Source: Arthrobacter sp. efr-133-R2A-120
GTDB lineage: Bacteria; Actinomycetota; Actinomycetes; Actinomycetales; Micrococcaceae
Direction of reading: 5' to 3'
DNA: 51,101 bases
Assembly: GCF_030209835.1 (NCBI RefSeq)
Contig: NZ_JARVRF010000062.1
Span: 1-51,101, forward strand
Position numbers and translations under genes: made by a program. The notes beneath the pieces were generated by a model. It was not told where the DNA came from. It ran no database searches and saw only the letters and a list, made by a program, of their open reading frames with translations. Positions 38,716 to 47,131 of this stretch are shown piece after piece. The stretch's first letter is position 1; every line of letters begins with the position of its first letter.

Positions 38716-39096
38716 TCAGCGGCTGCGGCGGCCGCTGCCCGGTTTGCGGCGGGCGGCAAAAGCCGAGCGCACTCCATAGCTGAACGCTGCCACCTTGATG
38801 AGCGGCGAACCGACCGTTGCAGCCACCAGTGAGGACAAGGCAGAGATGTTGGCGGAGGCGTCGGAAACGTTGGAGGTGATGCCATCCACCTTTTTCAGCT
38901 GCTGGTTTGTGGTGGAAACCGTCGCCGTGACCTCGTCCATCAGGGGCGTGGCTCCGTCGCTCAAGGAGCGGATGGAGGTGCGGACCTCATCGAAGACGCG
39001 CCCGAGTTTGAGGATCGGCACAGCGAGCAGCACCACAAGGAGCGCGAAAACTCCGGCCGCGATCAGACCTGCAATATCGCCACCAGTCATGGACAC
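38716..39096 (-). CDS. DUF948 domain membrane protein
   Basis: 126 residues. One N-terminal membrane helix (IAGLIAAGVFALLVVLLAVPIL) followed by a long amphipathic coiled-coil-like region (SIRSLSDGATPLMDEVTATV, QQLKKVDGITSNVSDASANI) and a basic C-terminus RRKPGSGRRSR. This is the DUF948 pattern, often next to alaS in actinobacteria. Start is GTG 39096 or ATG 39090; AGGAG is closer to ideal spacing for the latter. It is 40 bases upstream of the small membrane gene. Role unknown. Confidence 0.85.
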   Translation of the reverse strand: MSMTGGDIAGLIAAGVFALLVVLLAVPILKLGRVFDEVRTSIRSLSDGATPLMDEVTATVSTTNQQLKKVDGITSNVSDASANISALSSLVAATVGSPLIKVAAFSYGVRSAFAARRKPGSGRRSR

Positions 39097-39181
39097 TCAT
39101 CTCCTAGCATTTGTTGCTTTGCCGTTGGTGCGCCATGTAGTTCGACGCGGGCACCCCCGGCGTGGCTTCCCCAAGTACCTT

Positions 39182-39227
39182 ACATACAAAGAAGCCCGCG
39201 GCGCGTGCCACGGGCTTCTTTGTATGT
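39182..39227. terminator. Rho-independent terminator after rpsD
   Basis: ACATACAAAGAAGCCCG (39182-39198) and CGGGCTTCTTTGTATGT (39211-39227) are exact inverse complements around a 12-base loop. The A-rich/T-rich ends of the arms give U tracts on both strands, so it could work in either direction. It ends the rpsD transcript on the minus strand. Confidence 0.85.
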
Positions 39228-39239
39228 GCTTGCTGAAAA

Positions 39240-39860
39240 TCAGCGAGCGTAGAATTCGACCACGAGCTGCTCTTCGCAGGTCACGGGGACCTCAGAGCGC
39301 TTCGGGCGACGAACCAGGCGTGCCTGCAGGGCGTCGATCTTGACGTCCAGGTAAGCCGGAACGACGTTCAGGACGTGTGCGCCGGCAGCTGCAACCTGGA
39401 ACGGAGCCATGACTTCGCTGCGGCTGTGAACGTGGATGAGCTGGCCTTCAGCAACGCGGAACGACGGGCGGTCCACGCGGATGCCGTCAACGAGGATGTG
39501 GCGGTGCACAACCAGCTGGCGGGCCTGGGCGATGGTGCGGGCGAAGCCGGCACGCAGCACGAGTGCGTCGAGACGCATTTCGAGCAGTTCGATCAGGTTT
39601 TCACCGGTCAGGCCCTTGGTGCGCCGTGCTTCTTCGAAGGCACGGGTCATCTGGGCTTCGCGGATGCCGTACTGGGCGCGCAGACGCTGCTTTTCGCGCA
39701 GACGTACAGCGTAGTCAGAGTCCTGCTTCTTGCGGGCACGGCCATGCTCACCGGGGCCGTACGGACGGCGCTCCATGTACTTGGCGGCCTTGGGAGTCAG
39801 AGCGATGCCGAGTGCACGCGAAAGGCGTGCGGTACGGCGAGCACGAGTGTTGTTAGCCAC
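39240..39860 (-). CDS. rpsD: 30S ribosomal protein S4
   Basis: Primary 16S rRNA binding protein of the small subunit. 206 residues. The N-terminal domain includes RPYGPGEHGRARKKQDSDYA and YGIREAQMTRAFEEA; the S4 RNA-binding domain has LEMRLDALVLRAGFARTIAQ and QLVVHRHILVDGIRVDRPSF. No N-terminal cysteine cluster is present, so this is the zinc-independent (C-) form. It stands alone here rather than in the alpha operon, common in actinobacteria. Confidence 0.97.
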   Translation of the reverse strand: MANNTRARRTARLSRALGIALTPKAAKYMERRPYGPGEHGRARKKQDSDYAVRLREKQRLRAQYGIREAQMTRAFEEARRTKGLTGENLIELLEMRLDALVLRAGFARTIAQARQLVVHRHILVDGIRVDRPSFRVAEGQLIHVHSRSEVMAPFQVAAAGAHVLNVVPAYLDVKIDALQARLVRRPKRSEVPVTCEEQLVVEFYAR

Positions 39861-39944
39861 TTGTGTCCTTCCAATATCTGCGGTGTGTCAGTGTTACTGG
39901 CCTCCATGAGGGAGAGCATCGGCCAACCGCTGCCTTTTGCTACG

Positions 39945-39993
39945 GGGCGCAGGGCACAGCATCAAAACCTGGATTTTGATGGATTGTGCGCCC
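39945..39993. promoter_or_regulatory. Nested inverted repeat between rarA and rpsD
   Basis: ATCAAAA (39961-39967) pairs with TTTTGAT (39974-39980), and outside them GGGCGCA (39945-39951) pairs with TGCGCCC (39987-39993). It lies in the 170-base gap after rarA and before rpsD. It may end rarA transcripts or act in the rpsD leader; no ribosomal mimicry could be shown by eye. Confidence 0.4.
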
Positions 39994-40030
39994 GAGCCTT
40001 GCCAGACAAGCATCTAGCCTACCATGACGC

Positions 40031-41512
40031 CTACTTGCCCCGGATGATCCTGCGCAGCCGCTCGAGCCTGGGAGCAATATCCCGTTCAGCACCGTTTGCC
40101 GTGGGTTCGTAGTAGTCCCTGCCGACCAAATCATCCGGAGCGTACTGCTGCGTGGCCACGCCGTGCGGGGCATCGTGCGCGTACTTATAGCCTTGGCCGT
40201 GGCCGAGGCCCTTCGCTCCTTGGTAATGCGCATCCCGCAAGTGGGCCGGAATCCCGACCCCCATCCCCGCACGCACATCGGCGATGGCCTTGTTGATGCC
40301 CATATAGGCCGCATTGGACTTGGGCGCCGTCGCCAGATGCACCACGGCTTCGGCGAGGATGATCCGGCCCTCGGGCATGCCGATCAACTGCACCGCCTGG
40401 GCCGCGGCGACGGCGGTCTGCAACGCCGTCGGATCTGCCATGCCGATGTCTTCGGCAGCCGAAATCACAATCCGGCGGGCCACGAAGCGGGGGTCCTCCC
40501 CCGCTTCGAGCATGCGGGCCAGGTAGTGGAGGGCCGCATCGACGTCTGAGCCGCGGATCGACTTGATGAACGCACTGGCGACGTCGTAGTGCTGGTCGCC
40601 CGCGCGGTCGTACCGGACGGCGGCTACATCGAGGGCCCGCTCCGTGTGGCGGAGTTCGACGACGACCGGAGCCTCCGGGGCGCCGTCACCGGCCAGCCCT
40701 TCCTCTTCAGAAGCGTCTTCGGAAGCGTCGCCGTCGTGGTTCCGGTCTCCGTAGGCGACGCCGGCGGCGGCCTCAAGTGCGGTGAGCGCGCGGCGGGCAT
40801 CTCCCCCGGACAAGCGGACCAAATGCTCGAGCGCTTCAGGGGTGAGCTCCACTCCCCCTGCCAAGCCGCGGGCATCGGCAACAGCGCGTTGCAAGAGCGC
40901 CTCGATGTCGCTGTCGGTGAGCGGTTTCAGGGTAAGCAGCAGTGACCGGGAGAGCAGCGGCGAGACCACCGAGAACGCGGGGTTTTCGGTGGTGGCTGCG
41001 ACCAGTACCACCCAGCGGTTCTCGACGCCAGGCAGCAGGGCGTCCTGCTGGGCTTTGTTGAAGCGGTGGATCTCATCCAGGAACAGCACAGTGGTGGTCC
41101 GGTAGAGATCCCGGGCAGTCAAGGCATTTTCCATGACCAGGCGGACGTCCTTGACGCCCGCAGTAATAGCGGACAATTCAACGAACTTCCGGCCTGGTCC
41201 GCGGGCGATGACGTGCGCCAGCGTCGTCTTGCCCGTACCTGGAGGTCCCCACAAGATGACCGAGCTCGGACCGGCAGGACCGGCGGCGTCGGCCCCTGCG
41301 GCAAGCTGCCGCAAAGGAGAACCCTGGCCCAGCAAATGCTGCTGGCCCACAACGTCGTCGAGCGTCCGGGGCCTCATGCGGACAGCCAAAGGGCTCCGCG
41401 GCGACGCCCGACGTACCGTGCCCGCACGCTCATCACCGGAACGGTCCGAATCCGCCGCTTTGCCGCCGGCGTCGTCGTCGTTGTCCGCGTCGGCACCAAA
41501 GAGATCTTCCAC
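40031..41512 (-). CDS. rarA: Replication-associated recombination protein A (RarA/MgsA)
   Basis: AAA+ ATPase acting at stalled replication forks. 493 residues. Walker A VILWGPPGTGKTTLAHVIAR near 90, Walker B VLFLDEIHRFNKAQQDALLP near 147, sensor 1 VLVAATTENPAFSV, sensor 2 LSGGDARRALTALEAA, and the C-terminal tetramerisation region with KSIRGSDVDAALHYLARMLE. An acidic insertion (DGDASEDASEEEGLAGDGA) sits between ATPase and C-terminal part. The first 30 residues are acidic and low-complexity. It is divergent from the acVLRF1 gene with a 41-base gap. Confidence 0.95.
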   Translation of the reverse strand: MEDLFGADADNDDDAGGKAADSDRSGDERAGTVRRASPRSPLAVRMRPRTLDDVVGQQHLLGQGSPLRQLAAGADAAGPAGPSSVILWGPPGTGKTTLAHVIARGPGRKFVELSAITAGVKDVRLVMENALTARDLYRTTTVLFLDEIHRFNKAQQDALLPGVENRWVVLVAATTENPAFSVVSPLLSRSLLLTLKPLTDSDIEALLQRAVADARGLAGGVELTPEALEHLVRLSGGDARRALTALEAAAGVAYGDRNHDGDASEDASEEEGLAGDGAPEAPVVVELRHTERALDVAAVRYDRAGDQHYDVASAFIKSIRGSDVDAALHYLARMLEAGEDPRFVARRIVISAAEDIGMADPTALQTAVAAAQAVQLIGMPEGRIILAEAVVHLATAPKSNAAYMGINKAIADVRAGMGVGIPAHLRDAHYQGAKGLGHGQGYKYAHDAPHGVATQQYAPDDLVGRDYYEPTANGAERDIAPRLERLRRIIRGK

Positions 41513-41553
41513 ATGGATAGGCTACTCATGATTCCAGTTAAGGAGACATCGAC

Positions 41554-42231
41554 GTGGAGACCCGGCCATCCGCCCCCGGCGAAAAGCAGCCGCTTGGAGC
41601 GGCGCGCACCGCCTTCATCCCTGGTCCGCGGTTGACCGGCTGGGTGGAGCGCTTCGCCGCGAGCCATGGCACCGTTGAGGAAGAGCCCGACGACGGCGGT
41701 ACCCTCCTGCGGGCGGCTGACGGCGCTACCGCGCTATTGAGAGCCCCCTGGCCCGTCGATGGACGGCCGGGCAAGGGCGCAACCACCGTTGAGCGTTTGG
41801 CGTCCCTTGCTTCACAGGAACGGCGGCTCGGAATCATCCTGGTGCGCCGGGGTGGCTACGCGGTGGGGGTCGTGAGCGGCGGCAAAGTGTCTGCGTCCAA
41901 ATCGGGTTCCCGCTATGTACAGTCACGCTCGTCGGCAGGAGGATCGTCGCAGCAGCGTTTTGCCCGTCGTCGCGAAAACCAGGCAAACGCACTGACGGAA
42001 GCCGTGGCCGGTTATGCCGCCGCTGTATTCGCCGGACACAGTATTGAATATCTCGTTCTGGGCGGAGACGCCGCGCTCTCTGCGGCGGTCCTGGAGGAGG
42101 CGGCGCTGAAGGAATACACCTCGCGGAAAAGGCTCGCGTTCCTCGCGGTCGCCGACCCCAACGCGACCGTGCTTCGCAAGGCTGCGGCAGACGCGTGCGC
42201 CGTGCGGATCGAGGTCACGGATCCGCTGTAG
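41554..42231 (+). CDS. acVLRF1-family peptidyl-tRNA hydrolase (Vms1-like release factor)
   Basis: 225 residues, start GTG with AAGGAG upstream. The eRF1-like fold carries VRRGGYAVGVVSGGKVSASK near 97-116 and, at about 125-140, SSAGGSSQQRFARRREN, whose GSSQQ corresponds to the GxxQ release loop of Vms1/ANKZF1 proteins. The end has YLVLGGDAALSAAVLEEA and RKRLAFLAVADPN. Family prediction: frees nascent chains from tRNA on obstructed ribosomes, possibly downstream of RqcH-type tailing. No RqcH gene is in the window. Role inferred from the motif. Confidence 0.8.
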   Translation: METRPSAPGEKQPLGAARTAFIPGPRLTGWVERFAASHGTVEEEPDDGGTLLRAADGATALLRAPWPVDGRPGKGATTVERLASLASQERRLGIILVRRGGYAVGVVSGGKVSASKSGSRYVQSRSSAGGSSQQRFARRRENQANALTEAVAGYAAAVFAGHSIEYLVLGGDAALSAAVLEEAALKEYTSRKRLAFLAVADPNATVLRKAAADACAVRIEVTDPL

Positions 42232-42808
42232 GGGTGCGCAGGGCTAGCACCGCCAACGCAAGATCGGTAGGGTTCTGAAGGTCCAGCCCGGTGTACCGTT
42301 CGAACGTCGCCAGCCGGTATCTTCCCTGCTGACCGCCGCTACAAGGGGTGCGCCGACGTCGACGCGCAGGGCTCCGGCGATCCGGGCAAGGTCCGATTCC
42401 GACGGTTCCCTGGGGGCCAGGAGTTGCGAGAGGTACTGGTGCTGGAGATCGGCGTTGGCCCGCTCGATATCCTCCAGTTCTGCGACGTACCGCGCCTGGA
42501 CGCGTGAGGCAAAGGTGTCCACTGTGGGCCAGACGAGTTCAGTCCTGCTGACCAGCAGCGCCGGATCCACCGCCAGGGCGGATGCGGACAATGCATCCCA
42601 CACGACGGAAAAGTCCAACCTGATGGCGCGCACCAGGCTGTCCAAGGGGAGGCCTTGCCTTGCGCGACGCTTGCTCAACTCTGCGGCGATGGACTCGAGG
42701 GCGTCCATGGTGGCTCCCCCGTCCCCGCAGCACGCCGAGAATGGCCACCAAGGAATCGTGGCTGCTGCGGCGAAGGTCCGCGGTGACCTGGCGGTTGTGT
42801 GCAGCCGG
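42215..42808 (-). pseudogene. Decayed PucR/CdaR-type transcriptional regulator
   Basis: Three frames must be joined. From about 42808 the minus strand reads DLRRSSHDSLVAILGVLRG; near 42720-42727 a lost G in a G-rich run shifts into MDALESIAAELSKRRARQGL and on to ADLQHQYLSQLLAPREPSES and VGAPLVAAVSRE. Near 42316-42325 the frame jumps to YRLATFERYTGLDLQNPTDL then ALAVLALRTPTADP and a stop at 42215. The last part is the C-terminal HTH segment of PucR-like regulators, while roughly the middle and the first HTH helix are missing. So: one frameshift, one internal deletion, and probably a missing N-terminus. Its end overlaps acVLRF1. Confidence 0.7.
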
Positions 42809-42912
42809 TCAGGAGGGTCCCGGCGTGCACCTGTGTGCAGGAAAGCCTGAAGGAGAAGCTCTTGCCGTTCACCGTGTGGCCGGGGGTCGACAGCCGACTA
42901 CTGTGCGCCCAC

Positions 42913-44505
42913 TTACTTGGTGGCGGAAATGTCCAGGATTCTGAGTGCGATTCGCAGTGCAAATTTCGTGTCGGGATTGTCTAATGGAACCTCCATCAGT
43001 TGCTCAATCTTCTCAAGTCTCTTGACTACAGTGTTTCGATGAACATGAAGAACGCGAGCAGTCTCAGCGAGGCTGGATTCGCATTTCAGGTAAGCGCTCA
43101 GCGTGTCCCGCAAGTACCCGGCATCCTCTTCGGATAATCCTCCCAGGAACTTCATGGATGGGCGCACAAGTGCGGGATCGTGGAGGGTGAGCCGGATCAA
43201 CTGGGTGGCGATTGATTCCTGGGCATCAACAATTTGGCGGCGTCCTTTGCTGTAACTTGCTTGTCGGGCGAAGTCTTCGGCTTCGGCGATGCTTTTCGCA
43301 AACCCCTCCGGTCCAAGTCGTGGTCTTGCGACGCCAAAAACGATGCCGGATTCCAAAGGCGGTCGGACGGAGTCCAATGCACCCACAAGGTCTTTGTACT
43401 CTGTCCTAGTCGGTTGGTTTGGTTGGGTCTCCCAGATAAGCCAGTGATCCATGTATTCCGATGAGGCGATGGAGTATCCATAGCGTGTCAGGGCGGCTGG
43501 AATCATTCGGCCAATGTCATGAGCTGTGGATTTCTGTGGGGCATGAATGCTTACCAGGGTGTGCCATCCGTTGAGGTTCCATCCGACGCTGAGTGCTTGA
43601 GAGATGAGGTGGTCTGGAACCGCTCCGCCGCTGACAGCGAGCTGTGAGACGATCGCTGATCTCGCGGATTGAAAAAGCTCGTCAGCAAAGCGCTGCCGAG
43701 TGAGCCAGCGAAGCAAGGGCGATGCAGTCAGTTCCATGAGTTCCCTGGCCCCTTCAAGCTCGAAGGGCGCGGCGTCGGTGCTGAATTCGGCAAGGATCCA
43801 AAGTGCTGGATCGTCGTTTTCCATGAGGGGCGGTAGCGGGACCGATATCAAGTTCGCCGACAAAGCCGGAATGGGGCCTTGCCCCGGCGCTGTGGTTAAT
43901 TCGCCAAGAGAAAGTGGGCTCTCCAACGCGCCAGCAAGCGTTAGCCCAAGTGAATTGACGATGGCTATCTCCGCGTTTACATACTTTCTAAGTTCAGAGA
44001 CGACATTGTCCGGGTTCGGTTCCATGCCTTGGATTGCGCGGGAGAGGGCGGCCATGCTCGTGGACCGAGTCATGAGATTGGATTTCATGAAGCCCTGGAG
44101 GGATGCAGCCACAGAAACAGTTGTCTGGGGTTGATCAAGGACCACGACGCTCATCTTCAGTTTTCTTGCCAGTTCCCGCGTGGAGATGCTCATTTCTGTA
44201 CTGCTCCCGGATTCTCCATTCTCGGATGGTGTGAGAATGACCATGCCCACACCCTGTAGCTTCAGATGGGGGAATATCATTTCCAGCCCGTAGGAAGGCA
44301 TCCAGGAAGATATCCAGATGCCTTCGACCCCGTCGATTTGCCTGTCGTCGGGCGCGTCCAGGTGCGCGATTCGGGCTTGTCCGTTTGCGGTGAATTGATT
44401 GACGCAGACGAACGAGTAGCTTGCGGTTGGCTCCGCCAGGACGACCGAGCTGTGCAACAGGGCCGGGCACCGCATTAGTTCCCGTAGGGTCAGCCGATCT
44501 GTCAT
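42913..44505 (-). CDS. PucR-family transcriptional regulator
   Basis: About 530 residues from ATG 44505 (ATGA overlap with the upstream DUF917 stop). The N-terminal sensor domain begins LTLRELMRCPALLHSSVVLA, in the style of PucR N-terminal domains; the middle (about 260-430) has GGDEF-like/CdaR-type features; the C-terminal helix-turn-helix is SSLAETARVLHVHRNTVVKR then LEKIEQLMEV, ending in DTKFALRIALRILD. PucR-type proteins control purine, hydantoin and amino-acid catabolism. Its place beside a permease and ring-opening genes makes it the likely regulator of the divergent cluster. Confidence 0.85.
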   Translation of the reverse strand: MTDRLTLRELMRCPALLHSSVVLAEPTASYSFVCVNQFTANGQARIAHLDAPDDRQIDGVEGIWISSWMPSYGLEMIFPHLKLQGVGMVILTPSENGESGSSTEMSISTRELARKLKMSVVVLDQPQTTVSVAASLQGFMKSNLMTRSTSMAALSRAIQGMEPNPDNVVSELRKYVNAEIAIVNSLGLTLAGALESPLSLGELTTAPGQGPIPALSANLISVPLPPLMENDDPALWILAEFSTDAAPFELEGARELMELTASPLLRWLTRQRFADELFQSARSAIVSQLAVSGGAVPDHLISQALSVGWNLNGWHTLVSIHAPQKSTAHDIGRMIPAALTRYGYSIASSEYMDHWLIWETQPNQPTRTEYKDLVGALDSVRPPLESGIVFGVARPRLGPEGFAKSIAEAEDFARQASYSKGRRQIVDAQESIATQLIRLTLHDPALVRPSMKFLGGLSEEDAGYLRDTLSAYLKCESSLAETARVLHVHRNTVVKRLEKIEQLMEVPLDNPDTKFALRIALRILDISATK

Positions 44506-45593
44506 TGAGGGGCTCCATATGAGGGGATTGTGTAGCCGTAGCCGGCAATGTCTACTAATGACCGGGCCGAAGCTTCGGTCCACTTGCCCGGAGCTTCGAA
44601 GACGAGGATGTCTACGCCGTAGCCAGGGACAGTACGCTCGCTGAGGAGGGGAGTTCCGGTGTGGCTGTCAAGGAGGCAAATGATTTGAGGTGCCTTTGCC
44701 AGCAGTCGGCCCTCGTCTATGAGCAGAAGGAATTCGTTCTGTGCCTCGATCCGAAGGTACCTTCCCTGGGCACGGACGATTATCGTGCCTTTGGCATGTA
44801 CCCCGACGTCTGACCCCCGGGGAGCCGGCTCCCATTTAACGTCCACGACGCTCCCTCTGCCGACATGCAGACACCCTTTGGTGTGTTGAGAGAAGTGCAT
44901 TATTGCGTCGCTGACCGATGCTGTGAGTTTTCTCGATTGTTGGAACTGGTAGCCAAGCTCGATTGCCCGCCGGAGTGTCCCCGTGATCCCTGCTTGGCGT
45001 GCTTGGACACCGTCCATGGCATATCCAGCGAATGCCACCCACCCACCGAATATTCCCATGAGTAAGCGAAGCGATCGTTCGGCATCTTCCGCGCCCGTTC
45101 CGCAGATTTCGACACACCTGCCGGAAGCGTCGACGAGCGCACACGGGGTCATCGGGACGCTATGTGCGTTGAAGGTCGTCTGATGCAGCCCCGAGAGTCC
45201 GCGCCCCATACCGTCCAGATCGATCATCGGGATGTCCAGAGCCGCGGCCACAAGAATCGGCGCATACGCATTGATCCCGGCCATCTCGAACGCGCAGACG
45301 AGCGGTCGCGTCCCTGGAAATTTCGCGGCGACCGCCTCGAACGCCCTCGTGTATGGATCAGGTCCGCCGGGCTTTTCGCTGAAGGCCAGCGGCGATCCCG
45401 CTAGTCCGACGGGAATGACGACATCGTTCGGAGCGATTTTACTCGGAGGAAATACGGTAACTCCGCCCCTTTGTTCCAGCACGTTTCGTGTCAGAAGGGA
45501 TATGGCATGAGTGTCTCCTGCACCCCCCGATCCCTGCATCCTGGCGCCAAACTCCAGCGCCTCCAAACCGCTCGACTTGAGAACCCAAGGCAT
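44502..45593 (-). CDS. DUF917 (S-methyl-thiohydantoin desulfurase-like) protein, divergent copy
   Basis: 363 residues with an excellent Shine-Dalgarno GGGAGGAGG. DUF917 layout: glycine-rich N-terminal MQGSGGAGDTHAISLLTR near 19-36, the central FEMAGINAYAPILVAAALDI then MIDLDGMGRGLSGLHQTTF near 122-142, FAGYAMDGVQARQA, and a C-terminal beta-rich domain. The family includes a desulfurase acting on S-methyl thiohydantoin (Pfam name S-Me-THD). Compared with the second copy it reads GSGGAGDT for GTGGGGDP and EMAGIN for ECGGLN, so the cysteine of that motif is absent and substrate may differ. It is transcribed with pucR, away from the main cluster. Confidence 0.8.
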   Translation of the reverse strand: MPWVLKSSGLEALEFGARMQGSGGAGDTHAISLLTRNVLEQRGGVTVFPPSKIAPNDVVIPVGLAGSPLAFSEKPGGPDPYTRAFEAVAAKFPGTRPLVCAFEMAGINAYAPILVAAALDIPMIDLDGMGRGLSGLHQTTFNAHSVPMTPCALVDASGRCVEICGTGAEDAERSLRLLMGIFGGWVAFAGYAMDGVQARQAGITGTLRRAIELGYQFQQSRKLTASVSDAIMHFSQHTKGCLHVGRGSVVDVKWEPAPRGSDVGVHAKGTIIVRAQGRYLRIEAQNEFLLLIDEGRLLAKAPQIICLLDSHTGTPLLSERTVPGYGVDILVFEAPGKWTEASARSLVDIAGYGYTIPSYGAPQ

Positions 45594-45772
45594 GGCCGCC
45601 TCCTCCCATCCTCATCGACGAAAATGCTACGTGTTAAGTATGCACACCGGCACGGCATTTAGTAGTTAGATCGACCATTGTTGTCGTGCATCATCAGCCG
45701 TAGCGTTGTCTTAATTCTTCTCCTACCCCTGAGCTCTTTGCGGGTAGGCACCTCGCAGGCAAAGGAGCCGAA
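45594..45772. promoter_or_regulatory. Divergent promoter region of the DUF917/permease cluster
   Basis: This 179-base gap separates the minus-strand DUF917-pucR pair from the plus-strand permease operon. It is less GC-rich than the flanks. It must hold promoters for both sides and probably the PucR operator, but I could not find a convincing palindrome or match to a known PucR box by eye. AAAGGAG just before 45773 is the permease Shine-Dalgarno. Confidence 0.5.
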
Positions 45773-47131
45773 ATGACAACAGGTACAACAACGAAAAAGC
45801 ATGCCGGGGAGGAGGACTTTGCCCTCGAACGTGTTCCTGAACACGCCCGTCATAGCTGGTGGTCGGTGGCTGTTCAAAGGTTCGGCCAGATGTCAGCGCT
45901 GTCACAGTTCCTCCTAGGCGCAGCTCTCGGATTTGGGATGCAATTTTCCGACGCTTTGCTGGCGATCTTCCTTGGGTCGGTCATCCTCGAGGTTGTCGCT
46001 ATCATGACGGGCATCCTCGGCCAACGGGAAGGCCTCTCGACCTCGCTTCTGGCTAGATGGACTGGCTTTGGCCGCCATGGATCCAGCATCATCGCCTTAT
46101 TCATCTCACTTAGCTTGGTCGGGTGGTTTGGCGTCCAGAGCGGCGTGGCTGCAGATGGTCTTGCTAAGCTGGCACCCGTTTTTCCCGCCTGGGCGTGGTC
46201 CCTTGTGGTCGGCGCAGCTGTGACCGCGATTGTCATTTATGGTTTCAAGAGCATGGCCTGGACCGCGTACATTACGATTCCGGCGTTCCTCCTGCTGGCC
46301 GGCTGGTCGATTTTCTCTGAGTTGCAAAACCACAATCTGGGCGATCTTGTAAGTCAGCCGGCCCCTGGACCGGTGCTTAGCCTCGCTGCGGGGACGACGC
46401 TGGTGGCAGGCGGATTCATTGTCGGGATGGTCATCACTCCGGATATGACACGCTTCAACCGCAAACCCTCCGATGTCGTCAAGCAGACGCTTTTGGGAGT
46501 CACCCTTGGCGAATTCATGGTTGCTATCGCTGGGGTCCTTCTTGCTCACGCGCTCAAGACCAACGACGTCATCGCACTGGTCACGTCCAGCAGCGGATTC
46601 GTCGGTACGATCGTCATCGTTGCGGGCACCGTCAAGATGAATGACTGGAATCTGTACTCTGCCTCTCTGGGCATCGTGAACTTTGTCGAGACAGTGTTCA
46701 GGAAACGAGTGAGCCGCACCAGTGTCACCATCTTTATCGGCGCCCTGGGAGCCATGCTCGCTGCCGCTGGAATCCTGAACTACTTCGTGGATTTCCTGAT
46801 CCTGCTTGGAGTCACATTCCCGCCGATCGCGGGCATCATGGTCGCCGAATACTACATCGTCAAGAAATGGCGGAGCGTATTGTCCGGTTCTTCCCCCGGG
46901 TTGCCCGCAACTGAGCCCACATGGGTTATCGGAACCCTCGTGGTGTGGGGGGCGTCGGTGCTGATTGGGATGTACCTGCCCTGGGGGGTAGGCTCCCTCA
47001 ACTCACTCTGTGCATCCATTGTTCTGTACGTCATTGCCGGGAAATTGGGCCTGATCAAAGGGACTTCCGAAGACGTGCTCTCACGCCAACCGAAAACTGA
47101 AACTCGCGAACTGCAGGAGGAACACCAGTGA
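45773..47131 (+). CDS. NCS1-type (cytosine/allantoin/hydantoin-like) permease
   Basis: 452-residue membrane protein with about 12 helices, related to CodB. The N-terminal part FALERVPEHARHSWWSVAVQ and FGQMSALSQFLLGAALGFGM matches the NCS1 opening (P-x-x-R then helix 1), and GFIVGMVITPDMTRFNRKPS is the helix 6-7 signature with Asp-Met-Thr-Arg-Phe. Family members carry nucleobases, hydantoins and related heterocycles with H+ or Na+. ATG with AAAGGAG. The GTGA overlap with the next gene shows coupling to the hydantoinase-like protein, consistent with a ring substrate. Confidence 0.88.
   Translation: MTTGTTTKKHAGEEDFALERVPEHARHSWWSVAVQRFGQMSALSQFLLGAALGFGMQFSDALLAIFLGSVILEVVAIMTGILGQREGLSTSLLARWTGFGRHGSSIIALFISLSLVGWFGVQSGVAADGLAKLAPVFPAWAWSLVVGAAVTAIVIYGFKSMAWTAYITIPAFLLLAGWSIFSELQNHNLGDLVSQPAPGPVLSLAAGTTLVAGGFIVGMVITPDMTRFNRKPSDVVKQTLLGVTLGEFMVAIAGVLLAHALKTNDVIALVTSSSGFVGTIVIVAGTVKMNDWNLYSASLGIVNFVETVFRKRVSRTSVTIFIGALGAMLAAAGILNYFVDFLILLGVTFPPIAGIMVAEYYIVKKWRSVLSGSSPGLPATEPTWVIGTLVVWGASVLIGMYLPWGVGSLNSLCASIVLYVIAGKLGLIKGTSEDVLSRQPKTETRELQEEHQ

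Noticed and set aside
42675..42962. Minus-strand open frame overlapping the PucR pseudogene
   Set aside because: Cys/Ser/Pro-rich with no recognisable motif; another frame gives the regulator remnant.
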